Source: DATFKA01 sp042095835 (GTDB lineage: Bacteria > Bacteroidota > Bacteroidia > Chitinophagales > Saprospiraceae). From it: 14,018 nucleotides of DNA. The DNA lies in NCBI GenBank assembly GCA_042095835.1, contig JBELML010000158.1, positions 1-14,018 on the forward strand, given 5' to 3'. The stretch's first letter is position 1. Each line of letters starts with the position of its first letter. The translations under genes and the position numbers were made by a program. Below, one piece after another: positions 1 through 6,759 of the stretch. Below the pieces are notes generated by a model, which saw only the letters and a list, made by a program, of their open reading frames with translations, did no database searches and was not told where the DNA came from.

Positions 1-236
1 CGCTCAAACAATGCCTAGGCGGCCTCCCGCACTTCACTTATTATCTTTTTTGCACATAATTTCGAGAAACAACCATTTCTTTTTAAGTTTTTATTTTAAT
101 GCGTTTGCCCTACAATAAAATCAATCAACTGTTCTTTACCATAAAATTCCTGTATATTTGTGACTGCTCAAATAAGCCTTTTAGCTGTTTATGATTTTGA
201 ACAGTGAGGCTGGAATGAAACAACTAGATTAAGTAG
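1..236. other. Non-coding leader upstream of lepA
   Basis: No convincing reading frame is seen on either strand. The stretch is AT-rich. Positions 13-20 form the short palindrome TGCCTAGGC-like core (GCCTAGGC), too short to interpret. The useful signal is a Bacteroidota-type -7 box at 153-160, annotated separately, which would give lepA a leader of about 70 nt. The end of whatever gene lies to the left is not inside the window. Confidence 0.6.
153..160 (+). promoter_or_regulatory. Candidate sigma-ABfr -7 box for lepA
   Basis: TATATTTG matches the Bacteroidota primary-sigma -7 consensus TAnnTTTG exactly. The -33 region at the expected 19-nt spacing (130-133, TGTT) is only a weak match to TTTG. 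Transcription would begin near 167 and leave about 70 nt before the lepA ATG. The preceding AAAATTCC (143-150) also precedes the matching box at 2638. Confidence 0.55.
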
Positions 237-2027
237 ATGGAACACATTCGGAATTTTTGTGTAATTGCGCATATCGACCACGGGAAGAGTACCTTGTCTG
301 ATCGCCTATTGGAGTATACCAAAACTATTGATGAAAGATCAATGACCAATCAGGCATTGGATGATATGGACTTAGAGAGAGAAAGAGGGATCACCATCAA
401 AAGTCATGCGATACAGCTATACTATAAAAGCCCCAGAGGACAGCAATACACCCTCAACTTAATCGACACTCCAGGACACGTCGATTTTTCCTATGAAGTT
501 TCTCGCTCCATTGCTGCTTGTGAAGGGGCACTCCTTTTGGTGGATGCCAGCCAAGGGATCCAAGCGCAGACCATATCCAATCTCTACCTGGCGATTGAGC
601 ATGATCTTGAGATCATTCCAGTACTCAATAAGGTAGACATGGAGTCTGCTATGGTTGATGAAGTATCAGACCAGATCATTGACTTGATTGGTTGTGAAAA
701 AGAAGATATCATTTTAGCCAGCGGTAAAACGGGACTAGGGGTTCCTGATCTTTTAGAGGCTATCGTTGACCGTATTCCCTCACCACAAGGAGACCCTAAA
801 GCGCCACTTCAAGCTTTAATCTTTGACTCGGTCTTCAATCCTTTTCGTGGTGTTATTGCCTATTTCAGGATTTTGAATGGCACCTTGAGGAAAGGGGACG
901 ATGTACGATTTTACCACACAGGCAAAGAATATAGTGCCGACGAGATTGGCATCCTACAGTTGAATCAAATTCCTAGAAAAGAGCTGGGTACTGGTGATGT
1001 AGGTTACATTATTACGGGCGTCAAAGATTCAAAAGATATTAAGGTAGGAGATACCCTGACGCTTAAAGAAGCTCCGACAGACGACCCCATACACGGCTTT
1101 GAGGATGTAAAACCTATGGTTTTTGCAGGAATTTTTCCTATTGACAATGATGACTACGAAGACCTGAGAGATAGTTTAGAAAAACTACAGCTCAACGATG
1201 CTTCCTTGGTTTTTGAGCCAGAGACATCAGTGGCATTAGGTTTTGGTTTTCGCTGTGGCTTCCTTGGGATGTTGCATTTAGAGATCATTCAGGAGCGTTT
1301 GTCGAGAGAGTATGAGATGGAGGTGATCACGACGATTCCTAACGTATCCTATTTTGCCTATACCAAGAAAGAAGAAAAGATGGAAGTACGGACTCCTACC
1401 GACCTTCCTGACCTGACAAAACTAGACCGAGTAGAGGAGCCCTATATCATCGCTCAGATTATCACAAAGCCAGATTACATCGGTACGATCATGACTCTAT
1501 GTATGGAGAAGCGTGGTATCCTGACGAAACAACATTACCTAACAGAGGATCGGGTGGAGCTCACTTTTGATCTACCGCTTGCGGAGATTGTATTTGATTT
1601 TTATGATCGCCTCAAATCTATCAGTCGCGGGTATGCCTCTTTCGATTATGCTCCCAACGAATATAGAGCATCTGATTTGGTAAAAATGGATATCAAGTTA
1701 AACGGTGATCCCGTCGATGCCCTTTCTGCTTTGGTGCATAAAGACAAAGCGGCGGCTTTTGGCCGCAAAATCTGCAAAAGGTTAAAAGAATTATTACCAC
1801 GCCAGCAATTTATGATTGCCATCCAAGCGGCGGTTGGTGCTAAAATTATTGCCCGCGAGACGATTTCTGCCTTGCGAAAAGATGTAACCGCGAAATGCTA
1901 TGGTGGTGATATCACTCGTAAGCGAAAACTTCTAGAAAAGCAGAAAAAGGGTAAGAAAAAGATGCGTCAAATTGGTAGTGTAGAAGTACCGCAAAAGGCC
2001 TTCCTGGATGTACTCAAACTAGAGTAA
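237..2027 (+). CDS. lepA: Elongation factor 4 (LepA), ribosome-associated GTPase
   Basis: This 596-residue protein is a full-length LepA/EF4, a cytoplasmic translational GTPase that binds the ribosome and has been linked to back-translocation and to initiation and ribosome biogenesis. The G domain is complete: P-loop AHIDHGKST at 11-19, RGIT at 50-53, DTPGH with His81 at 77-81, and NKVD at 131-134. Domain II follows, then EF-G-like domains III (from about 290, with the conserved GFRCGFLGMLHLEI stretch) and V (from about 398, EPYI then GYASFDY). The LepA-specific C-terminal domain ends in a lysine-rich segment (KRKLLEKQKKGKKKMRQ). The length equals the family norm. The ATG at 237 gives the canonical N-terminus MEHIRNFCVIAHIDHGKST. 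It converges on the Nudix gene with 6 nt between stop codons and no hairpin terminator. Nothing is missing. Confidence 0.97.
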   Translation: MEHIRNFCVIAHIDHGKSTLSDRLLEYTKTIDERSMTNQALDDMDLERERGITIKSHAIQLYYKSPRGQQYTLNLIDTPGHVDFSYEVSRSIAACEGALLLVDASQGIQAQTISNLYLAIEHDLEIIPVLNKVDMESAMVDEVSDQIIDLIGCEKEDIILASGKTGLGVPDLLEAIVDRIPSPQGDPKAPLQALIFDSVFNPFRGVIAYFRILNGTLRKGDDVRFYHTGKEYSADEIGILQLNQIPRKELGTGDVGYIITGVKDSKDIKVGDTLTLKEAPTDDPIHGFEDVKPMVFAGIFPIDNDDYEDLRDSLEKLQLNDASLVFEPETSVALGFGFRCGFLGMLHLEIIQERLSREYEMEVITTIPNVSYFAYTKKEEKMEVRTPTDLPDLTKLDRVEEPYIIAQIITKPDYIGTIMTLCMEKRGILTKQHYLTEDRVELTFDLPLAEIVFDFYDRLKSISRGYASFDYAPNEYRASDLVKMDIKLNGDPVDALSALVHKDKAAAFGRKICKRLKELLPRQQFMIAIQAAVGAKIIARETISALRKDVTAKCYGGDITRKRKLLEKQKKGKKKMRQIGSVEVPQKAFLDVLKLE

Positions 2028-2033
2028 GAAAAC

Positions 2034-2450
2034 TTAATCGTGAATTTCAGTGAAAGATAAGCCTTTCTTATAGCGCTCAAGTACCATCTGGATAGCAATT
2101 TTGGTCTGCTCGGGTAGTTCCTTCATGGTATGCCATTCTAGGTCTTTGAATTTATGTCTTTCCTTAGCGACGATTTCTCCCTTCCATTTATTGGCTCTGA
2201 AGAAGAAGGTAACACGGCATTGGTTATTTTTGACTCTATTGAGTACATGTACTAGATCGAGGTCATTGGCTTGCAAGACAACACCAGACTCTTCCCAGCT
2301 TTCGCGAATAACAGTCTGAATCGCTCCTTCGCCACGCTCTACCCTACCACCCAATAAAGAATAGGCGCCGCCATTCTTCTTGGTCTGCTTAAGCAGCAAG
2401 ATCTTGTTATTATTTTCCAAGATCAGTCTAGATTTTAGAACAATTTTCAC
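2034..2450 (-). CDS. Nudix (MutT-like) hydrolase
   Basis: A 138-residue single-domain Nudix protein, the family that hydrolyses a nucleoside diphosphate linked to another moiety using divalent metal. The Nudix box GX5EX7REUXEEXGU is intact at residues 35-57: Gly35, Glu41, then RESWEESGV at 49-57, including the metal-binding Glu53 and Glu54. An N-terminal strand (SRLILENNNKILLLKQ) and C-terminal helix (QTKIAIQMVLERYKKG) complete the usual alpha/beta/alpha fold. Substrate cannot be read from the sequence; NTP sanitation, NADH or ADP-ribose activity are all possible. It is transcribed alone toward lepA. Upstream, at 2471-2495, two similar nonamers (TACAAATAA and TGTAAATAA) lie 16 nt apart and may belong to its promoter region, but no clear -7 box is seen. 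Confidence 0.9.
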   Translation of the reverse strand: MKIVLKSRLILENNNKILLLKQTKKNGGAYSLLGGRVERGEGAIQTVIRESWEESGVVLQANDLDLVHVLNRVKNNQCRVTFFFRANKWKGEIVAKERHKFKDLEWHTMKELPEQTKIAIQMVLERYKKGLSFTEIHD

Positions 2451-2883
2451 TTTAAACTCGTATTTCGCAGTACAAATAAGCTGATCTGTAAATAATTCAG
2501 CATTAGCTTTTTAATAAATAAGCACACAAAAGTAAAGCCTCCATATTAACTACATGTAAAGAATGAAAAGTAGGCAGGATGATCTTATGTTCGCGTTAAA
2601 CTCCGCACTTAAATTTTAGCTTGTCTGCAAAATTCCTTATATTTGTCCAATAATTCTTTTGTTGCAGGCAGCGATTTTATGTATCTGTTCGACAAAGAAT
2701 TTTAATATTCAAATAGGGCAGATCAGCAAAATCTCTTTCGTAAAGGACGCACAGGAGCCAAACAAATACACAAAGCCGAATTTTTTCTCCATAATCCCAA
2801 TGAGCATTAGTGCCTATTATTTTGTAGCTTCTTCGACCACTTATTTGTCTTAGAAGAAAATTGTAAAGAAAAGAGTCACAATT
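2451..2883. other. 433-nt intergenic region between divergent genes
   Basis: This region separates the Nudix gene (-) from the cysteine synthase-like gene (+). It contains the spaced nonamers at 2471-2495 near the Nudix start and a good -7 box at 2638-2645 pointing toward the PLP enzyme. Between that box and the ATG at 2884 lie about 230 nt of putative leader. A 64-codon frame starting with TTG at 2659 runs through it, but its composition looks like AT-rich non-coding DNA and it resembles nothing I know, so it is not called as a gene. TTCTTC near 2830 and GAAGAA near 2853 could form a weak hairpin just before the gene. Confidence 0.55.
2638..2645 (+). promoter_or_regulatory. Candidate -7 box for the cysteine synthase-like gene
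   Basis: TATATTTG matches TAnnTTTG, and TTTA at 2615-2618 lies 19 nt upstream, a near match to the -33 element TTTG. The surrounding block AAAATTCC-T-TATATTTGT closely repeats that in front of lepA (143-161, one extra G). A start near 2652 implies a leader of about 230 nt. Confidence 0.5.
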
Positions 2884-4035
2884 ATGGCAAAGTATTTCGA
2901 AAATGTGCTGGAAACCATCGGCAATACTCCACTCATCAAATTACACAATATTGTAGAAGGTATACCTGGCAATGTATTTGCTAAGGTAGAAGCCTACAAT
3001 CCAGGGCAATCCGCCAAGGATCGCACTGCACTTTATATGATTGAGCAAGCAGAGAAATCTGGCCGCCTAAAACCTGGAGGTACCATCATCGAAGCTACTT
3101 CGGGGAATACAGGTTTCAGTATGGCTATGATTGGTGCTTTAAAGGGATACCACTGTATACTATGTGTCACCAGCAAAGCTTCAAAAGAGAAATTAGGTTT
3201 ACTCAGAGCACTGGGAGCAGATGTGGTCATTTGCCCAGCAGAGGCGGAGCCTGAAGATCCTCGCTCTTACTATTCTCAAGCAGCTAGAATTGCGGAGGAA
3301 ATACCCAATTCGCTCTACCTCGCACAAAATTATAACTTAGATAATATCGGAGCCCACTATAATAGTACCGGCCCGGAAATTTGGGATCAATCAGAAGGCA
3401 AAGTCACCCACTATATCTGCTGTGCAGGTACGGGCGGCACGCTTTCAGGTACAGCCAGATACCTCAAGGAGCAAAACCCTGATGTTCGCATCATTGCAGT
3501 TGATGCCTATGGATCTGTTTTGAAACGCTACTGGGAAGCTGGCTACCTTGATAAAAGCGTCATCAAAAAATGGAAGATTGAAGGGCTGGGCAAGACGATT
3601 ATCCCAAACAATGTAGACTTCAGCGTTATTGATGAGTTTATTAAAATCGGTGATAGAGAAGCCGCTCACGCAACCCGCGCCTTAGCTAAACTAGAAGGGC
3701 TATTTGTGGGCTACTCTGCTGGTGCAGCAATGGAAACCTTATTCCATATTGCTGACGAACTCGATGAAAACTCCAATGTCGTTATCCTTTTCCCAGATCA
3801 TGGTACAAGGTACCTCGGTAAAGTCTTTGATGATGAATGGATGATGGAACAAGGTTTCCTCGACGAAGCATTAGGCGAAGATCAAATAGCTCCAGGAGAA
3901 AGTTCGTCTTCTTATAGCTATCGCTACTATGCTGTCAAGCAAAAGTACCAAGCCTATTACCGGACTTACCGTAGAAAATACCGCAAGTATCTACGCCAAA
4001 CCAGGCAGTATTTCAACCACCTTTCTGATCATTAA
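2884..4035 (+). CDS. Cystathionine beta-synthase/cysteine synthase-like PLP enzyme with Tyr/Arg-rich tail
   Basis: A fold-type II PLP enzyme of the CysK/CBS family, catalysing beta-replacement on serine, O-acetylserine or a related substrate. Lys45 in NPGQSAKDRTA is the expected Schiff-base lysine; TSGNTG (72-77) is the substrate loop; GTGGT (182-186) is the PLP phosphate loop; GYSAGAA (277-282) contributes the serine near the pyridine nitrogen. VDAYGS (207-211), KIEGLGKTIIP (231-241) and FPDHGTRYL (303-311) look more like the CBS catalytic core than CysK, but no regulatory CBS-domain pair follows. Instead residues 344-376 form a tail with 11 Tyr, 7 Arg and 4 Lys in 33 positions, unlike anything I recall in this family. 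The ATG at 2884 gives the typical N-terminus ENVLETIGNTPLIKL. It has its own promoter, and a strong hairpin follows 27 nt after the stop, suggesting a single-gene transcript. Exact substrate is undecided. Confidence 0.9.
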   Translation: MAKYFENVLETIGNTPLIKLHNIVEGIPGNVFAKVEAYNPGQSAKDRTALYMIEQAEKSGRLKPGGTIIEATSGNTGFSMAMIGALKGYHCILCVTSKASKEKLGLLRALGADVVICPAEAEPEDPRSYYSQAARIAEEIPNSLYLAQNYNLDNIGAHYNSTGPEIWDQSEGKVTHYICCAGTGGTLSGTARYLKEQNPDVRIIAVDAYGSVLKRYWEAGYLDKSVIKKWKIEGLGKTIIPNNVDFSVIDEFIKIGDREAAHATRALAKLEGLFVGYSAGAAMETLFHIADELDENSNVVILFPDHGTRYLGKVFDDEWMMEQGFLDEALGEDQIAPGESSSSYSYRYYAVKQKYQAYYRTYRRKYRKYLRQTRQYFNHLSDH

Positions 4036-4062
4036 AGTGTATTTTGAACGTGGTATCCATAA

Positions 4063-4103
4063 AAGAAGTCTGACATAATCCTAAGTATTATGCCAGACTT
4101 CTT
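4063..4103 (+). terminator. Long hairpin, probable terminator after the PLP enzyme gene
   Basis: Arms 4063-4079 and 4087-4103 pair over 17 bp with one A/C mismatch around a 7-nt loop (4080-4086). It starts 27 nt after the stop codon. The 3' side is only moderately T-rich (CTTCTTCAATTG), so it could instead stabilise the 3' end or partly attenuate readthrough into the VOC gene at 4134. Confidence 0.65.
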
Positions 4104-4133
4104 CAATTGTAAGCCCATTAATTATCTCGAATC

Positions 4134-4532
4134 ATGGAAAAGCCCTTCCATATCAATTCGCTCGACCATGTAGCCATTTTAGTAGCGGATTTAGAACGCT
4201 CAGCACAGTGGTACGAAAAAGTATTAGGATTGAAAAGATATCAGCTAGAAGCTTGGGGAGAATTTCCTATCTTTATGTTGGCTGGTAAATCGGGCCTTGC
4301 GATTTTTCCAGAAAAAGACCTGACCAAAGTGGATAAGGGTTTAAGGATTCACCACTTTGCTTTTAATGTAGATCGCGATCAGTTTGATAAAGCCCGGACA
4401 CATTATGAGCAGCTGGGCATTCATTACGACTTCCAAGATCATCATTACTTCCATTCCATATACACCCTTGATCCCGATGGCCACAAAGTAGAATTAACTA
4501 CCCTAGTCGTCCCTGAAGATCAGGTGTACTAG
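4134..4532 (+). CDS. VOC (glyoxalase/bleomycin resistance/dioxygenase) fold protein
   Basis: A 132-residue vicinal-oxygen-chelate protein. The two beta-alpha-beta-beta-beta repeats are visible: SLDHVAILVADLERSAQWYEKVLGL (9-33) and RIHHFAFNVDRDQFDKARTHYEQLGI (71-96). Candidate metal ligands are His12, His74 and Glu120 (DPDGHKVEL). Such proteins act on small electrophiles or aromatic diols, or bind drugs; the substrate here cannot be predicted. It is likely co-transcribed with the lipoprotein gene 37 nt downstream. The ATG at 4134 lies about 30 nt beyond the upstream hairpin, and no -7 box is obvious between them. It is not a close copy of the other VOC protein at 6760: they share only the general fold pattern. 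Confidence 0.88.
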   Translation: MEKPFHINSLDHVAILVADLERSAQWYEKVLGLKRYQLEAWGEFPIFMLAGKSGLAIFPEKDLTKVDKGLRIHHFAFNVDRDQFDKARTHYEQLGIHYDFQDHHYFHSIYTLDPDGHKVELTTLVVPEDQVY

Positions 4533-4569
4533 CCCCTAAGAGATACGATAAGCAAACGCATCAAAACGA

Positions 4570-5373
4570 ATGAAAAACCAACATCTTTTTTTTCTAATAC
4601 TCAGTATTAGCCTATTTGCTTGTGGACCAAGGCAAGATAAGGGGAAATCAGTTGCCCAGATTGACCCCGCTACTCAGCGAGCGATAACAGATTCTATCTA
4701 TCAGCATTATCTGGAAAAACAGGTTAACGACTTCCCTACCAAAGCCGTCTATGAGCGCTATAAAGTATATCCTGTCGATGCAGCAGCTCTCGATACCTCT
4801 TTCTTGATTTATCGAGGTCAACTTCTAGACATCGTCCAACAGAAAGATGTCATACAACTTCTCTCGATGATTGACCCCAATATCAAGGTCGATTTTGGCG
4901 GCGGCGGTGGGATAGCCGACTTTGTCAAAATGTGGAAGCTAGAAGATAAAGACCAAACCAGCGATTCTGCGCTTTGGCCTCTCCTGGAAAACATCCTGAG
5001 CAATGGCGGTCTTTTTTCGAACGGCGGGCGTACATTTTCGGCTCCTTATACCTACGCCAATTTCCCAAATAACGAAGATGCTTTTAGCAGTGTGGTGGTC
5101 AGTGGCGGTGGCGTCAGGATGCGTGCTACGTCTTCCTTGGGTAGTAAAATCATGACCAATCTATCGCACGATGTTGTAGAACTACTCGACCAAGACGGAC
5201 CAGACCAGACCATTCAAGGCGAGACTTATCCCTGGATCTATGTCAAAACCAAGAAAGGTGAAGATGGTTTTGTATGGGGAAAATTCATCACCAGTCCTCT
5301 AGATTTTCGAGCCCTCTTTGATAAAAGCACCACAGGCAACTGGAAACTAAGCGCTTTGGTTGCGGGAGATTAG
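4570..5373 (+). CDS. Lipoprotein with C-terminal SH3b-like domain
   Basis: A 267-residue predicted lipoprotein. The signal peptide MKNQHLFFLILSISLFAC ends in a clear lipobox with lipidated Cys18. Residues 30-100 look helical and hydrophilic. A run of five glycines at 110-114 precedes IADFVKMWKLEDK. Residues about 176-240 resemble a bacterial SH3 (SH3b) domain, with VVVSGGGVRMRATSSLGSKI and the later WIYVKTKKGEDGFVWGKFI, a module often used to bind peptidoglycan or peptides. Residues after Cys (GPRQDK) lack an obvious acidic surface-export signal, so the periplasmic face of the outer membrane is the simplest location (inference). It follows the VOC gene by 37 nt in the same direction and is probably in one operon. 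No close family is recognised beyond the SH3b part, so the function is unknown. Confidence 0.82.
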   Translation: MKNQHLFFLILSISLFACGPRQDKGKSVAQIDPATQRAITDSIYQHYLEKQVNDFPTKAVYERYKVYPVDAAALDTSFLIYRGQLLDIVQQKDVIQLLSMIDPNIKVDFGGGGGIADFVKMWKLEDKDQTSDSALWPLLENILSNGGLFSNGGRTFSAPYTYANFPNNEDAFSSVVVSGGGVRMRATSSLGSKIMTNLSHDVVELLDQDGPDQTIQGETYPWIYVKTKKGEDGFVWGKFITSPLDFRALFDKSTTGNWKLSALVAGD

Positions 5374-5376
5374 GTT

Positions 5377-5454
5377 GGGGGGGGGATGTAATGATGTATT
5401 GGTGTAGTGATATAGTGATGTAATGGGGAATGATGTATTGATGTAATGGGGGAA
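5377..5454. repeat. G9 tract followed by degenerate octanucleotide tandem repeat
   Basis: Immediately after the lipoprotein stop is a run of nine G (5377-5385). From 5384 the DNA reads as 8-nt units with consensus TGATGTAW: GGATGTAA, TGATGTAT, TGGTGTAG, TGATATAG, TGATGTAA, a 7-nt TGGGGAA, TGATGTAT, TGATGTAA, TGGGGGAA (ending 5454). That is about nine units in phase, with one 1-nt deletion. It lies outside coding sequence. Confidence 0.8.
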
Positions 5455-5474
5455 TTACATAGCACATAGCAGAT

Positions 5475-5512
5475 AAAAAAGTATCCCGAAATCCACTACG
5501 TTCCTTCGGGAT
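5475..5512 (-). terminator. Rho-independent terminator for the AraC-family gene
   Basis: On the minus strand an 8-bp stem (5505-5512 with 5483-5490, ATCCCGAA/TTCGGGAT) with a 14-nt loop is followed within two bases by six T (5475-5480 read in complement). It begins 41 nt past the AraC stop codon. The T-run lies on one side only, so it is directional and does not serve the lipoprotein gene. Confidence 0.75.
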
Positions 5513-5553
5513 TAATTCGACCAAGGCTGCTGAAGCATCGGGGCTCATTATCC

Positions 5554-6420
5554 TTACTTCTTCCCAACGACGAGTTGCTGTTGTTTGCGGAACTCACTTG
5601 GACTTACGCCTACAATTTGCCGAAATTGCTTATTGAAGTGAGAAAGGTTGTTGAACCCGCTTTCATAACTCACAGCCGCGATACTTAGGTGCTGGTCCAT
5701 GAGCAACCTACGGGCATGAGTAATGCGCATTTCGTTGGTGAATTGGGTGAAAGTTTTGCCGGTTATTTTTTTGAAAAAGCGACAAAAGGCTGGCACAGTC
5801 ATACTCACCTTCTCTGCAATTTGACTCAGACTGATTTCTTCTTGAAAATGCTGGCCTACATATTGATAAACGGCCTGCATACGATCGAAGTGCTGAGAAT
5901 TCACCTCTAAGGCAAACTGCTCAACATTAAGCAATTGATACTCTTTTGAAAGGGCTAATTCTTGCAGAATTTTCAGTAAGCCGACGAGGCGATTAAAAGG
6001 ATCTAAATTGAAAAGTTGGCTCAGCTGCCCTCCTATTTTTCCCTTGGTCTTGCCGTAAAAGGAGAGTCCGACGTGTGATCGCTGCCTCAGCTGTTCGATG
6101 GCCTCCATCTCAGGCGTATTAAAGAAGCCCGTCCCAAGGAAGTCTGGCTTCATTTGTAAGACAATTTCTAAATGCGGCTTTTCTATTTTTTCAGAAAATC
6201 CAAAGTGAGGCAAATGTGGCCCAAGAAATAGGAGGTCACCATCTTCGAAATAAGAAATGTGATTGGCAATGTGTCGTTTGCCTCTCCCTTTTGAGATATA
6301 CACAATCTCGTACTCTGGATGGAAGTGCCACTCGGCAGTTGCACAGCGTACGCCCTCAAAGCGTCGAAGCGCATAACTACTCCCAAAGCCAGGATCGATT
6401 CTTTCCAGTTTTGCTTTCAT
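5554..6420 (-). CDS. AraC-family transcriptional regulator with cupin sensor domain
   Basis: A 288-residue regulator. The N-terminal part (about 20-90) is a cupin-like ligand-binding domain: WHFHPEYEIVYISKGRGKRHI (31-51) followed by GDLLFLGPHLPH (61-72), with His32, His34, Glu38 and His72 placed like cupin metal or ligand residues. The C-terminal domain has the two AraC helix-turn-helix motifs: ISLSQIAEKVSMTVPAFCRFFKKITGKTF (196-224) and LSIAAVSYESGFNNLSHFNKQFRQIVGVSPSEFR (245-278). Such proteins usually activate sugar or small-molecule genes. It is transcribed divergently from the VOC-MFS pair across 339 nt, so that pair is a plausible target (inference). A TAACTTTG box lies at 6428-6435, only 7 nt before the ATG, which would imply a nearly leaderless mRNA if real. 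A terminator follows the gene. Confidence 0.92.
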   Translation of the reverse strand: MKAKLERIDPGFGSSYALRRFEGVRCATAEWHFHPEYEIVYISKGRGKRHIANHISYFEDGDLLFLGPHLPHFGFSEKIEKPHLEIVLQMKPDFLGTGFFNTPEMEAIEQLRQRSHVGLSFYGKTKGKIGGQLSQLFNLDPFNRLVGLLKILQELALSKEYQLLNVEQFALEVNSQHFDRMQAVYQYVGQHFQEEISLSQIAEKVSMTVPAFCRFFKKITGKTFTQFTNEMRITHARRLLMDQHLSIAAVSYESGFNNLSHFNKQFRQIVGVSPSEFRKQQQLVVGKK

Positions 6421-6759
6421 AATACTTCAAAGTTAACTAGTATATAGCAAATAATGCAAGGAGTAGTTAAAATAGCATCAGCATTGGCTAATTCTCTTTT
6501 TGCTTCTAGACCACAGTAGAAATAATTTTGACTCGCCAGCATACCCACTGTAAATGAAGGACCAAGCGGCACTTTAGGCATGAGTCAATAATAAAATAAA
6601 CATCTTTACTTGTTCTTTTGCCGCCCAGTTTCGTTAAAAAGCCTCGTAGATGCGCTGCATCGCCTGCGTTTTTTGCCTCACTGAACAGCAAAATACCTGC
6701 GTAAATCTTGTATACTTTATTAATGCCCCATCCCTTAGCTACCATTAAAACCAAATAAT
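6421..6759. other. 339-nt divergent intergenic region with repeat remnants
   Basis: Lies between AraC (-) and the VOC gene (+). It holds a possible -7 box for AraC (TAACTTTG in complement of 6428-6435), a stretch at 6496-6534 resembling one arm of the 181-bp element at 11180, and a 48-nt block at 6630-6677 homologous in layout to the core of that element. A 119-codon minus-strand frame covers 6506-6865 but overlaps the VOC coding start and has no family resemblance, so it is rejected. TATACTTT at 6711-6718 is a weak candidate -7 box for the VOC gene. Confidence 0.6.
6630..6677. repeat. Diverged relative of the palindromic element core
   Basis: The block starts TTCGTTAAAAA (6630-6640) and ends TTTTTTGCC (6669-6677), with a hairpin GATGC-GCT-GCATC at 6649-6661. 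The core of the element at 11237-11284, read on the minus strand, has the same start, a TTTTTGCC end, and exactly the same 48-nt span. Ungapped identity by eye is 33 of 48. The stem letters differ but pairing is kept. CTTTTGCC at 6615-6622 also has a counterpart just outside the other core. Confidence 0.6.

Noticed and set aside
2471..2495. Spaced nonamers near the Nudix start as a defined operator
   Set aside because: Only two imperfect AT-rich copies; easily expected by chance.
2700..2780. Possible riboswitch (GGACGCA near 2746 recalled the c-di-GMP-I core)
   Set aside because: The rest of that riboswitch consensus, including the tetraloop-receptor and second stem, is not present.
2659..2853. 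64-codon plus-strand frame with a TTG start in the leader of the PLP enzyme gene
   Set aside because: AT-rich composition, no recognisable motif, rare start codon; it looks like chance open frame in non-coding DNA.
5288..5548. 86-codon minus-strand frame starting just after the AraC stop
   Set aside because: It runs through a terminator, the octanucleotide repeat and antisense to the lipoprotein end; its middle is simply the translated repeat.
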